From a virus, in the IMG/VR virus record IMGVR_UViG_3300018476_000023, positions 1 to 38,889 of that record: DNA of 38,889 bases; one strand, given 5' to 3'. The notes under the pieces are model-generated. The model was given only the letters and a program-made list of their open reading frames with translations, made no database searches and was not told the origin of the DNA. Made by a program: the position numbers and the translations under genes. Positions 1 to 7,607 of this stretch are shown here, piece by piece. How positions within the stretch are numbered: the first letter of the stretch is position 1; every line of letters begins with the position of its first letter.

Positions 1-22
1 GCATATAAGCCCGGGGTTTTAA

Positions 23-3000
23 ATGGCAGGTATTCGGAACGTCAACAAGTCTCTGGATGGACGACATTCCGACGCGAAGCTTCCTCCTGGTGCATCCAGT
101 CGCCAGGGGAAGATCCCCCGCATCTTAGAAACTATGCCTGTGCAGGGAAATGGTGGAACCCCAGTGGGAGAGCCACCTGTAGATGAGATCTTCTTCATCA
201 CCCAGTCTCTCGCGAATGCCGCAGAGGGGTTCCCCTACAGCTTTACCGTACAGGCTATCTCAACCCTCGGGTCTGAGGTTGAATTCGTAATCACTTCTGG
301 GGATCTCCCAGAGGATACCTTTTTAGATCCCGCCAGCGGCATCATATCGGGAGTACCTATAGGTATTGGCTCCTATCCTCTCGTAATACAGGCATACGTC
401 CCGGGTTCTCAACCGCTGGTAGCTGGTTTTCAAGAGTTTACGATGAATGTGGCTACGGGACCCTTCAGTATAGATCCCTTAGCCATCACATCACCCTCCA
501 CTCTTCCTACAGGGGTACAGGGGGCCGCTTATAGCTACGTATTCCAAGGATACAGCTTCGCTGCCGGTAATCTCGTCTGGAGTGTCTCCGCTGGGTCCGA
601 TTTACCCCCAGGTTTACTCTTAGATCCAGATGGGACCATGTTAGGTGTTCTCTCCGAGTTCGGCGTACACACATTTGATTTAGATTTAGATGACGGCGTC
701 GAGCCTACTGTAACGGGTTCTTTTTCTCTCACCGTATTCCAACAGATACAGGGGCTCATTGTGATTACACTTAACTCGCCTATTCCGCAGACGATAGAAG
801 GTGACTACTACCAACAGCAGTTTACCGCTATCGGCAATACCTCTCCTATAAGCTGGACCGTAAGTGGTCAACCTACTGGTATGCATATCAATAGCGCCAC
901 GGGGTTGTTCTATGGTATCCCAGAGGAGAACGGTGACTTCACTTTAACGGTCACAGCGGCAAGTTCTACAGATATACCCGCAAGTAAAGACTTTGAGTTC
1001 ATAGTTCTCCCCGTACTACCCACGATCACTGTGGATACCCCCGCTAACTTCACGGCTGGACAGTCGGTTCTGATTGAATGGCACATCACTGACCCAATTA
1101 GCTTCACACCTAACTTTCAGGTGTACGCTCAACAGGGTGGATCGGCATTCGGCCCCCTGGATGTGACCCCTGTGGACGATGGAGGGGGCGATTGGCACGC
1201 TTGGCTGTCCTCACCGTACAGTACACCCGCCGGTTCCTACCAGTTTGCTGTTTTGGAGACGGTTACGAGCCAATATGGCTTCTCCCCGCCCTTTACTATC
1301 ACTGCTTACCCGGCAATCACCTTCACAACCACAAACCCCCTCCCAAATGCGACCGTAGGTGTCGCCTATAGCCAGTCTGTGGTGGCTACGGGGGGTTTAG
1401 GAGCCCTTACCTACTCCCAAAGTGGCCTTCCGGGTACTCTTCCTATGAGTTCTGGGGGAGCAATCACTGGAACCCCGCTTGCCTCTGGGCTTTTCACCAG
1501 TTTAGTGAACGTAACTGACGGTATTGGGCCAGGAACCAGCCAATACTACAACTTAGCCATCTTAGATCCGGGTGCAATCGTAATCACCACGGTCAATCCC
1601 CTCCCTGACGGGTTCGAGGGAGCGGCGTATAGCCTCCAGTTCACGCAAACAGGCGGAAGCTCCCCTACATGGTCTATCACGTCCGGGTCGATCCCTGGGG
1701 CTACCATGACCCCAGGAGGGCTCCTGGCGGGGACCCTGACTACACCTGGGGTTTACGTCATAGAAGTCACCGCTTCGGACGGGATAGCTCCTGATGGGGT
1801 GGAGGAATTCACCTTAGAAGTACACCCAGCCCTGGGTACCGCCTGGGTTAAAGTGATTAGCCGGGATGGGGCTGAAATTGTTATCCGAGAAGGTGACAAT
1901 TTCACACTCACAAACGGTTCGGCCTTACAGGATGTGTTAGGAAACCCCACAGGGTCCACTCTGAATCTCGCCTCAGCATCCCTGAATGCCCCTGGGACTT
2001 GCCCCGGGCTTAAGTGTAGGATGACCTTCGGGGACTGGGAGATTCTGAATGTGGGCTGGTGTGAGGGCATGGGAAGCCCCCAAACCAACGGTGTAGGCCA
2101 CCCCTTCTACTTTACTGATGTGAAGATGTACTGCCCCGGTAGGGAACCCCTCTTTGGTGCAGAATACTTCGGTGCCGTGCATCTTGGTGGAGATGTGTGG
2201 CATCTGGTTCAACCCTCAGATCCCAAGCACCCCTGCCGTGCGGCCAACATATTCATCTCTGTGGGTGGTATCCAGAGATATGCCCCCTCCCTCTCCAATC
2301 ATATGTTAGACGGTGGGGAGGCTATCCACTACCGGATAGTGCCTTCCACCTTCGCACACGAGACTCTCCCGAGTGCTGGAGATATAGCCGACGCCTTTAC
2401 GGTGATGCACATAGACGCCACCCGCATAGCCACTTGGCCCCTCTTGGAGTTTATGATCGACCTTCACAGGCACGATCCGGCTACCTATAACGTGGCTACG
2501 GCTCCCCAGAACTCCACCACGATGTCGTGGAATACATGGCAACCCAATCACCATGTGGCCCACCCTGGTACCACCACCAACCTGAACCCCAACCCATACC
2601 GTAAGTGGCACCATGCCATGCACGTTATGAGTCAGCAGAACAGCAACGGGACTAATGTGCGCCCCGGATGGTACAACTACCTGATCGCCTGGGCTCACTA
2701 CTGTATGAGGAACCCTACAGACCAGCTTAGCTACGACTACTTCCTGGCTCTGATGCGAAAGAAGATCACCGCTGGGATGAATAGGTTTGACTCTGCCAGT
2801 CTCTACAAGGGTCTGTGGAAAGCCGAAGGTACAGACACCTATGGTGCCTTCACTCCTCAGGTGGCCTTCTGTAAGCTTGGTACCGCAGCCACGATCTATT
2901 CGCAGTTTGAGAAGCAGTTTAATACGGATCTCGCCATTGCCAAGATGCTCACCCAGAGCACTCCTGATCCGGTTATAGATGACGCCTTTGATCGGTATAC

Positions 3001-3889
3001 CGACAAATTAGTTACCTTTGTCCCTTCGTGGACTGGGAGTATAGCTGGGTCTACTGGTGGGCTGAGACAGCCAGGGCACTACCTGAACGGACTGTGGAGG
3101 TTCTTTAAGGCTCACACAGTGCTGGGCAATGCGGCTACAGCAGCGGCTCTCAAAGCCAAGGCTGCTGGCATGATAGAGCAGATGTTCGTGTGCAGGGATC
3201 TCTCTGCCACATGCTCTGCTGCCTTAGGAGTGGCTACTAAGTGTAACTTCGTCCCCTGCACTTCCAATCCCAACGCTACCCCCATGTCTACCCCATCTAA
3301 CCTTGGTGGTACCCCGCCTCTCATCATCCCGGCTACCGCTGGCTACGGTGAAGGCTTATATGGTGCCATCACACGTTGGATGGTGGATGAGGGTACGAAT
3401 GCTGGAAGGTTAGCTGACTGGCAAACCATGTGTAACTGGTACTTCACCTACCAGTTCCGTAATCTCGGCACAGGGTCTATCCAGGGTGTTGCTGGTTCTG
3501 GGCCTCGCTATGAGGTTCCCTACCGTTTCTACCCCGATATGTCTGGTGGTGGAGCTACCTGGAATAGCCCAGGACAGCAGATTACCTCCGGGCAGAACCC
3601 AACCTACAATGGTTACTTCCATGCCTCCTGGGATCTCTGCATGGAGCCCTACATGACCTCATGGTTCCCTGGTGCTGTGGCCCCTCTGGGTCAAACCTGG
3701 GCTGTCCATTTTGAGCGTTTAGCTCGTCTGGGTTACGAAGATCCTAATACTTGGTTCGATGCAAGTGGTAATACCATAGGACTCGCAACTACCCACTCGG
3801 GTGGTAGTCACTCTGGTACTGGTTCTCTTAACTATGACATTTGGGCTGGCAAACACTCAGGCATTTGGTGCATGGGGGCGCTCGCCTAA
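23..3889 (+). CDS. Large Ig-repeat virion protein (tail fibre/appendage-like) with unknown C-terminal domain
   Basis: A protein of 1288 residues. The ATG directly follows an in-frame TAA at 20-22, so the start lies inside the window, although the upstream ribosome site is weak. After about 50 low-complexity residues come roughly six Ig-like units (about 53-145, 150-240, 243-330, 331-428, 428-515 and 516-603). Most carry the pattern of putative-Ig (He_PIG) domains, such as LPPGLLLDPDG and ATGLFYGIPEENG. The fourth unit is different. Residues 605-1288 form a large domain rich in Trp, His and Tyr, with HH pairs (QPNHHVAHPG, RKWHHAMHV), that looks largely alpha-helical. It could be a carbohydrate-active domain, but I recognise no catalytic signature. 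Size, Ig repeats and position among late genes suggest an appendage that binds or degrades surface polysaccharide. That role is inferred. Confidence 0.75.
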   Translation: MAGIRNVNKSLDGRHSDAKLPPGASSRQGKIPRILETMPVQGNGGTPVGEPPVDEIFFITQSLANAAEGFPYSFTVQAISTLGSEVEFVITSGDLPEDTFLDPASGIISGVPIGIGSYPLVIQAYVPGSQPLVAGFQEFTMNVATGPFSIDPLAITSPSTLPTGVQGAAYSYVFQGYSFAAGNLVWSVSAGSDLPPGLLLDPDGTMLGVLSEFGVHTFDLDLDDGVEPTVTGSFSLTVFQQIQGLIVITLNSPIPQTIEGDYYQQQFTAIGNTSPISWTVSGQPTGMHINSATGLFYGIPEENGDFTLTVTAASSTDIPASKDFEFIVLPVLPTITVDTPANFTAGQSVLIEWHITDPISFTPNFQVYAQQGGSAFGPLDVTPVDDGGGDWHAWLSSPYSTPAGSYQFAVLETVTSQYGFSPPFTITAYPAITFTTTNPLPNATVGVAYSQSVVATGGLGALTYSQSGLPGTLPMSSGGAITGTPLASGLFTSLVNVTDGIGPGTSQYYNLAILDPGAIVITTVNPLPDGFEGAAYSLQFTQTGGSSPTWSITSGSIPGATMTPGGLLAGTLTTPGVYVIEVTASDGIAPDGVEEFTLEVHPALGTAWVKVISRDGAEIVIREGDNFTLTNGSALQDVLGNPTGSTLNLASASLNAPGTCPGLKCRMTFGDWEILNVGWCEGMGSPQTNGVGHPFYFTDVKMYCPGREPLFGAEYFGAVHLGGDVWHLVQPSDPKHPCRAANIFISVGGIQRYAPSLSNHMLDGGEAIHYRIVPSTFAHETLPSAGDIADAFTVMHIDATRIATWPLLEFMIDLHRHDPATYNVATAPQNSTTMSWNTWQPNHHVAHPGTTTNLNPNPYRKWHHAMHVMSQQNSNGTNVRPGWYNYLIAWAHYCMRNPTDQLSYDYFLALMRKKITAGMNRFDSASLYKGLWKAEGTDTYGAFTPQVAFCKLGTAATIYSQFEKQFNTDLAIAKMLTQSTPDPVIDDAFDRYTDKLVTFVPSWTGSIAGSTGGLRQPGHYLNGLWRFFKAHTVLGNAATAAALKAKAAGMIEQMFVCRDLSATCSAALGVATKCNFVPCTSNPNATPMSTPSNLGGTPPLIIPATAGYGEGLYGAITRWMVDEGTNAGRLADWQTMCNWYFTYQFRNLGTGSIQGVAGSGPRYEVPYRFYPDMSGGGATWNSPGQQITSGQNPTYNGYFHASWDLCMEPYMTSWFPGAVAPLGQTWAVHFERLARLGYEDPNTWFDASGNTIGLATTHSGGSHSGTGSLNYDIWAGKHSGIWCMGALA

Positions 3890-3913
3890 TTTTCTCTGAC
3901 AGGAGTTTTTACT

Positions 3914-4045
3914 ATGAAGTACCTTAAGTACCTTGTGCTGATCGCGGTTCTCTGTGTCACGGTTGGTTGTGCATGTGATGCTGGTACCTACAAGGGTGAG
4001 GCGAAGCTTCCCTCTGTGCAGGTCCAGAATCCTGTCGCGAAGTGA
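3914..4045 (+). CDS. Small putative lipoprotein
   Basis: A protein of 43 residues with an AGGAG site just upstream. A lysine-containing start and a hydrophobic stretch (YLVLIAVLCVTVGC) end in a lipobox-like VTVGC, followed by a short polar tail. It should be exported and lipid-anchored. In T7-type phages small lipoproteins late in the genome are often outer-membrane spanins (Rz1), but the tail is not clearly proline-rich, so this is only a possibility. A perfect hairpin terminator follows at once. Confidence 0.6.
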   Translation: MKYLKYLVLIAVLCVTVGCACDAGTYKGEAKLPSVQVQNPVAK

Positions 4046-4057
4046 AACTTAGGTGGG

Positions 4058-4096
4058 AACCCTGGTAGGTATATATACCTACCAGGGTTTTCTCTC
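4058..4096 (+). terminator. Hairpin terminator after the small lipoprotein gene
   Basis: A perfect 32-base palindrome (4058-4089, arms AACCCTGGTAGGTATA and its complement) is followed by a pyrimidine run TTCTCTC. It separates the small lipoprotein gene from the next gene, so it is either a Rho-independent terminator or an RNA-processing hairpin. Confidence 0.6.
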
Positions 4097-4112
4097 GGGG
4101 GAGGAACCATAT

Positions 4113-4355
4113 ATGTCAGACTTGGCCCAGGGTGCGCTGTTAGGTATGGTGTTCGGAGATAAGCTTAACAAGTTAGAGACTGGTATTGCTGAGATCAAGA
4201 CTGGGATTGAGCAGATGGTTCAACTCTTTCACGGTATCCTCCAGAATGGACAGAAACCAGGACCTGTTATAGTAAACAACGGCCCTGAGGTTGCTCTGGT
4301 TGAAACCGGAGAGCCCATACAGGGTTTTCACAAGGACGAGGAAACCGAGGACTAA
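4113..4355 (+). CDS. Small acidic hypothetical protein
   Basis: A protein of 80 residues from an ATG with a strong GGGGGAGG site nine bases upstream. A start further upstream at 4053 would begin inside the terminator hairpin and is less likely. The N-terminal half (ALLGMVFGDKLNKLETGIAEIK) could form an amphipathic helix or short coiled coil. The C-terminus is acidic (HKDEETED). I recognise no family. It lies just upstream of another acidic coiled-coil-like protein and could act with it. Confidence 0.6.
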   Translation: MSDLAQGALLGMVFGDKLNKLETGIAEIKTGIEQMVQLFHGILQNGQKPGPVIVNNGPEVALVETGEPIQGFHKDEETED

Positions 4356-4379
4356 GTCCTCAGGATGAGGAGAGTGATA

Positions 4380-4784
4380 ATGACGAGTGAAACTGTAGAG
4401 GACACTAAGGTTGAACCTGAGGTTTCTGCTGAGGAGGGTAGCTCCGCTACGCTCGCTCCCGAGGACAACAAGGTTGGGTTGACTGGAGAGGTCCTCACCG
4501 ACCAGCAGAGGATAGAGAACTTAGAGCTTATCTTAGCCAAGTTTATCCCCAGTGTTGAGAAGGTTTTAGGTACCTACCGGGATGAGATCATAAAGACTCA
4601 GAAGTTTGTCCTTATGAGTCTGGAGAAGGGCACTAAGAACCAGAAGAAGCTTCTTACCCCTCCTCAGTATCGGAAACCTCACATCCGAAATGAGGAACAA
4701 ACTGTCGGAGAATCTGAGCATACCTCAGAGCTACTGGTAGACAACCAGGGAGAGCCTCTTACTTCTCCCCACGTACTAACGTAG
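4380..4784 (+). CDS. Acidic hypothetical protein with helical middle
   Basis: A protein of 134 residues from ATG 4380, seven bases after GAGGAG. An ATG at 4365 lies too close to any ribosome site. The first 35 residues are acidic and low in complexity (VEPEVSAEEGSS). Residues about 40-90 are predicted helical (QQRIENLELILAKFIPSVEK). The tail is polar. In T7 the small terminase and the spanins sit in this part of the late region, but I see no terminase signature. Function unknown. Confidence 0.6.
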   Translation: MTSETVEDTKVEPEVSAEEGSSATLAPEDNKVGLTGEVLTDQQRIENLELILAKFIPSVEKVLGTYRDEIIKTQKFVLMSLEKGTKNQKKLLTPPQYRKPHIRNEEQTVGESEHTSELLVDNQGEPLTSPHVLT

Positions 4785-5029
4785 GTAATTGTTTGATAAG
4801 GCGTATGATTTTTTTCATAGGTTTTTTGTTAGGAGGGAAGTACGCTTCGCTCCTTCCTTAGGTGGTGGAAGGTTCCTATATGGTTTAAACTGTATAGGAA
4901 CTAAGGTTTCCTCTCCTGGCTGAAGGAACCAGTAGTCGGATTCCCCTCCTACTAAACAAAAGAAAACCCTTTAAAAAGAAAAACTCCTTTTCCTCTGAGT
5001 GAATTATATCACTCCTCTGGAGGGTCATC
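4785..5029 (+). promoter_or_regulatory. Structured intergenic region in the late block
   Basis: A gene-free stretch of 245 bases. It has two poly-T runs near 4807 and 4821 and a hairpin 4872-4901 (GTTCCTATA with its complement). A second imperfect hairpin follows at about 4904-4930. A third short one (GAGTGA/TCACTC) sits near 4998-5013, immediately before the GGAGGG ribosome site of the next gene. It may hold a terminator, a phage promoter or a translation-control element. I cannot tell which. Confidence 0.4.
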
Positions 5030-5413
5030 TTGAAATATCTTCTAATTTTCTTCCTAAGCCTGACCTTAGGGTGTGCCTCAGTTGGTCATATGTTCACTCC
5101 AGGCTCACCTACAGAGCACTCTGAGTGGGCCAAGGGGGAGACTGTGAGGCTGTCTAAGCTGTACGGAACCTCACCTACTATCCCTACCCGATTCTTAGAC
5201 ATCCCAGCCCCAGGAGGGGTCCACGGTTGGGCAGAGCCCCACAGGATCACAGTCACCCTCAGAAACCAGGATGGCACCCCCAGGTCAACCAAAGGTATCC
5301 ATAGGGTGTGGTACCATGAATGGTACCACCACAAGGAAGGGATCATCAGGATAACCCCTCACGATCAAGAGTTCCAAACCCAACTAAAGGCTTTAAACTT
5401 ATGGCCAGAATAG
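5030..5413 (+). CDS. Putative lipoprotein with SprT/YgjP-like HExxH zinc motif
   Basis: A protein of 127 residues starting at TTG, with GGAGGG five bases upstream. Residues 1-15 form a hydrophobic signal ending in LTLGC, a plausible if imperfect lipobox. Near the C-terminus H96-E97-W-Y-H100 is a HExxH zinc-binding motif. H111 in HDQEF resembles the third ligand of SprT/YgjP-type gluzincins (H..xF). The protein would be an exported, lipid-anchored small metallopeptidase. The core is much shorter than cytoplasmic SprT proteins, so it may instead only bind metal. It overlaps the start of the next lipoprotein gene. A role in lysis or in changing the envelope is inferred from location alone. Confidence 0.6.
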   Translation: MKYLLIFFLSLTLGCASVGHMFTPGSPTEHSEWAKGETVRLSKLYGTSPTIPTRFLDIPAPGGVHGWAEPHRITVTLRNQDGTPRSTKGIHRVWYHEWYHHKEGIIRITPHDQEFQTQLKALNLWPE

Positions 5414-5583
5414 TCTTGTTTGTCCTCGTTTTGTCTCTCATTTTTACTACTGGATGTGCTGTGGACTCAGTGGCTGTGTCCTCAGGACCCGTTTACAGAC
5501 CCACACCGGTCTACTATACACCAGTCTATTACCAGCCCTCTCCGGTGTTTATCTATAGCCATGGTGGTCGTAGATGCCGGTGA
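5401..5583 (+). CDS. Small proline/tyrosine-rich lipoprotein (Rz1-like?)
   Basis: A protein of 60 residues whose ATG lies inside the last codons of the preceding lipoprotein gene (13-base overlap), so the two are probably translationally coupled. The hydrophobic leader VLFVLVLSLIFTTGC ends in a lipobox-like TTGC. The mature part is rich in Pro and Tyr (YRPTPVYYTPVYYQPSPV). Outer-membrane spanin subunits of the Rz1 kind are small, proline-rich lipoproteins, which makes a spanin role possible. No inner-membrane partner is evident in the window. Confidence 0.55.
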   Translation: MARIVLFVLVLSLIFTTGCAVDSVAVSSGPVYRPTPVYYTPVYYQPSPVFIYSHGGRRCR

Positions 5584-5633
5584 TGTCTTTGTCAGAACTG
5601 AACAAGCTTCTTTTTCATCAGGAGTTCTCTAAT

Positions 5634-5807
5634 ATGCCCGAGTTTACCCGTTTAGTTGATGCCGTTGTCCTCTTAGCCCAGGTTGCCAGCCAGCTTATCG
5701 CTGCCTATCAGGCTACCCCTTCGGCTGCTGAGGTCGAGGGTCTTGCCGTCCAGGTGGAGACTGTGATTGCCGATATCCAGGCGGCGCTTCCGGTGGCCCC
5801 CGTCTGA
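5634..5807 (+). CDS. Small hydrophobic hypothetical protein, possible holin
   Basis: A protein of 57 residues with AGGAG nine bases before the ATG. Residues 8-24 (VDAVVLLAQVASQLIAA) are hydrophobic to amphipathic and could form a membrane helix. The rest is alanine- and valine-rich with a few acids. It is the last gene before the 1.38-kb gene-free region. A small holin or membrane peptide is possible, but an amphipathic coiled-coil protein fits as well. Confidence 0.5.
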   Translation: MPEFTRLVDAVVLLAQVASQLIAAYQATPSAAEVEGLAVQVETVIADIQAALPVAPV

Positions 5808-5825
5808 GCCACATCTGGAGAGAAT

Positions 5826-5880
5826 GGTCTGGGGGAGCCTACTGTCGTCATTGTGGGCTTCCCCGCCCCTCCCCAAGACC
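5826..5880 (+). terminator. Nested hairpin after the last late gene
   Basis: GGGGGAGCC (5831-5839) pairs with GGCTTCCCC (5856-5864), with one G-U pair. An outer GGTCT/AGACC pair encloses it (5826-5830, 5876-5880). It follows the last late gene by about 20 bases. There is no T-run, so its action as a terminator is uncertain. Confidence 0.35.
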
Positions 5881-6181
5881 CTGTCTGGGGTACAAACTCA
5901 ATAGGAAGCCATTAGAGGCGTCCGAGGGGTTCTTAGACCAGTAGGACCTAAAAGCAATCCAAACGCCCCATAAGCCTTCCTGTGCCCTCCTGAAGCCTTC
6001 TAAGGGGGTACCCTGGGGCGACTGTGGTTTTGACACCCCCTCGGAGTACCTTCGGGGGTGGTAGGACCCATATGATGCTCGGGAAGGTCAGTCTAAAAAG
6101 TGGTGGGAATTTTTAAGAGGGTTTCCGAAACCGAAAATTCGGTTTTCCCCCCTGGCCACCCCTTGCAAATCCAAGGGGCTC

Positions 6182-6357
6182 GGCACGGAAATTGATTCCG
6201 GGGAGGCCCGGGGTTGGCACGGGGTTTGAAAGTGGGTTGGGCTCGGGTTGGCACGGAAATAGAATCGGGGGAGGCACGGGGTTTGGCACGGGGTTTGCGT
6301 ACGGCGAGCCCTTTGTTTTTTGCGTGAAACCGGCAGCCAACCCGGGGTTCGGCACGG
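6182..6357. repeat. GGCACGG repeat cluster with imperfect tandem duplication
   Basis: Six copies of GGCACGG start at 6182, 6216, 6250, 6273, 6285 and 6351. The blocks 6182-6229 and 6250-6299 are imperfect copies of one longer unit (GGCACGGAAAT...GAGGC...GGCACGGGGTTTG) offset by 68 bases. No gene covers the cluster. It could be part of a terminal repeat or a packaging or replication site. Confidence 0.6.
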
Positions 6358-6636
6358 CGTTTGAACTCAAACTCAACCCCCAAAACCGGGTAGGGCAACG
6401 GGCCGTCCCGGGCTTGCCCGCGTCCTGGGGCTCCGTGGGCCATCCTCGGGCTCTTTACCTAAACCGCAAGGGAACCCGGCGGCGGCCCCTTGAATTTCCA
6501 AGTAGTACTTGACATCCCGACCGCGACCACTCCCGAGTGGGCGTGACGAATGGTCACGGGAATCCGAGTAGACGGCCATACGCGGTTCCGCCCGTCGTGG
6601 TACACTTCTCTCAGTGCGAAGTGCGGTGGGGTGGGG

Positions 6637-6669
6637 GCCGTCCCCCGGGCGCGAAGCGCCGTCCCCCGG
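6637..6669. repeat. 12-base direct repeat with intervening hairpin
   Basis: GCCGTCCCCCGG occurs at 6637-6648 and 6658-6669. A GGCGC-GAA-GCGCC hairpin lies between and partly within the copies. Confidence 0.55.
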
Positions 6670-6693
6670 CTCTTTCTAATCTGGACGGTACAT

Positions 6694-6791
6694 CGGTCCC
6701 GCGACCATAACTCTGCGGTAACCCCGTAGTGAACAGCCGTTGAGCTTCATGCTCTATACAGGACTCACACGCGCAGAGCGGTCCCGCGACC
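6694..6791. repeat. 13-base direct repeat pair
   Basis: CGGTCCCGCGACC occurs exactly at 6694-6706 and 6779-6791, 85 bases apart, inside the gene-free region. Confidence 0.55.
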
Positions 6792-6849
6792 CAAAAACCG
6801 TATAGGTCTTTCACAAATTTGAACCGCGCCCACCACGAGCCAACCCGGC

Positions 6850-6904
6850 GAGCATGCCACGATCCTGTACGTACAGGGGAGCATGCCACGACCCAACCGG
6901 TTGG
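6850..6904. repeat. Direct repeats flanking a perfect palindrome
   Basis: GAGCATGCCACGA occurs at 6850-6862 and 6879-6891. Exactly between the copies lies the perfect palindrome CCTGTACGTACAGG (6864-6877). A second perfect palindrome, CCAACCGGTTGG (6893-6904), follows. This layout resembles an operator or replication-initiation site, but the function is unknown. Confidence 0.6.
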
Positions 6905-6992
6905 TGAATCTCGCTTCCCCTGGGGTTAGTCCTGGGGTTGACCATGCGGGACGGAGAAGCGCGGGAATACTTCGACATAGCAAACAACAGGG

Positions 6993-7157
6993 ACACTACG
7001 CACATACCACGCGAAAGTACGGGTTTACCGTACCTGAAAGTAAGAGTTAGTGCGTAGTGTGCCTATACCGTCATATCCTCCCTGCACTGTACACTACACG
7101 TTCATACGCACAGTGTAACAGGGCGCATATGGCGGTATAGGCTATACGCCAATAGTG
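6993..7157. repeat. Nested inverted repeats upstream of the first early gene
   Basis: ACACTACGCAC (about 6993-7003) is the complement of GTGCGTAGTGT (about 7051-7061). CCTATACCGTCATAT (about 7062-7076) pairs with ATATGGCGGTATAGG (about 7126-7140) with one mismatch, enclosing CCCTG/CAGGG and CACTGT/ACAGTG pairs. GTATAGGCTATAC is a further palindrome at about 7134-7146. These may be leader hairpins or operator sites of the early transcript. Confidence 0.5.
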
Positions 7158-7185
7158 GCGTGTACCACTCATGAGGTAAACAGCT

Positions 7186-7542
7186 ATGTCTCTCTCATCT
7201 TCAATCGTCGACCTGAAGCTTTCGATGCTCGGATTCTCGCCCGTCGATACCGTCAAGGTTGCCAGCGGGATTGTGAACGAGCTGAACAAGCTTCCGAGTC
7301 TGAAGTACGTGAACCTCGTCGCCCGCGACTTGGATGCGTACCGCCAGACGGAGGTTAACTCGGAGGCACGCAAGGAGGCGGAGGCCACGCTGGCAATCTC
7401 GCTTAAGCTCCTTGCCGACGATGCTATCAACAACACGGTCATTGCGTCGCAGGTGAAGAGCAAGGTGAAGACGTTCGAAACGCACAACGTCAAGCCGGTC
7501 GTGGTCAGCACCGTCGTTCCGCCCGTCAAGCCCACCAAGTAA
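7186..7542 (+). CDS. First early gene, hypothetical protein
   Basis: A protein of 118 residues, the first gene after the repeat-rich region. GAGG lies about ten bases before the ATG. It looks mostly helical: Ala, Leu and Lys are spread evenly, with stretches such as EARKEAEATLAISLKLLADD. It ends in a Pro/Val/Lys tail (VVPPVKPTK). I recognise no family. First early genes of T7-type phages usually act against host functions, but that is inference from position. Confidence 0.6.
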   Translation: MSLSSSIVDLKLSMLGFSPVDTVKVASGIVNELNKLPSLKYVNLVARDLDAYRQTEVNSEARKEAEATLAISLKLLADDAINNTVIASQVKSKVKTFETHNVKPVVVSTVVPPVKPTK

Positions 7543-7554
7543 AACTTGGAGTAG

Positions 7555-7586
7555 CCTACAGGTTGTCACTCGGAGCAACCTGTAGG
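7555..7586 (+). ncRNA. Intercistronic hairpin
   Basis: A perfect 11-base stem (CCTACAGGTTG with its complement) encloses the loop TCACTCGGAG. There is no T-run, and the ribosome site of the next gene lies six bases downstream. This suggests an RNA-processing or stabilising hairpin rather than a terminator. Confidence 0.5.
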
Positions 7587-7607
7587 ATGCTCGGAGGTTT
7601 ACCAGTT

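Larger units (their letters stand above)
5808..7185. other. Gene-free, repeat-rich region: probable genome-end/early-promoter region
   Basis: A stretch of 1378 bases with no supportable gene between the last late gene and the first early gene, where T7-type phages have their terminal repeats and host-polymerase promoters. It holds hairpins (5831-5864, 6032-6060, 6542-6558, 6648-6660), an imperfect tandem duplication (6182-6299), several short direct-repeat pairs, palindromes (6864-6877, 6893-6904) and nested inverted repeats (6993-7157). The part around 6100-6950 is clearly more GC-rich than the flanking genes. I could not identify a convincing host promoter or the exact terminal-repeat borders. 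Confidence 0.6.

Noticed and set aside
6093-6512. Reading frames on both strands across the GGCACGG repeat cluster
   Set aside because: They are repetitive, have no ribosome sites and mirror each other, as expected from GC-rich repeats rather than genes.
6509-6514. TTGACA resembling a host -35 box
   Set aside because: No -10-like sequence lies at the right distance; it is followed by GC-rich sequence. A TTGACC at 6938 fails for the same reason.
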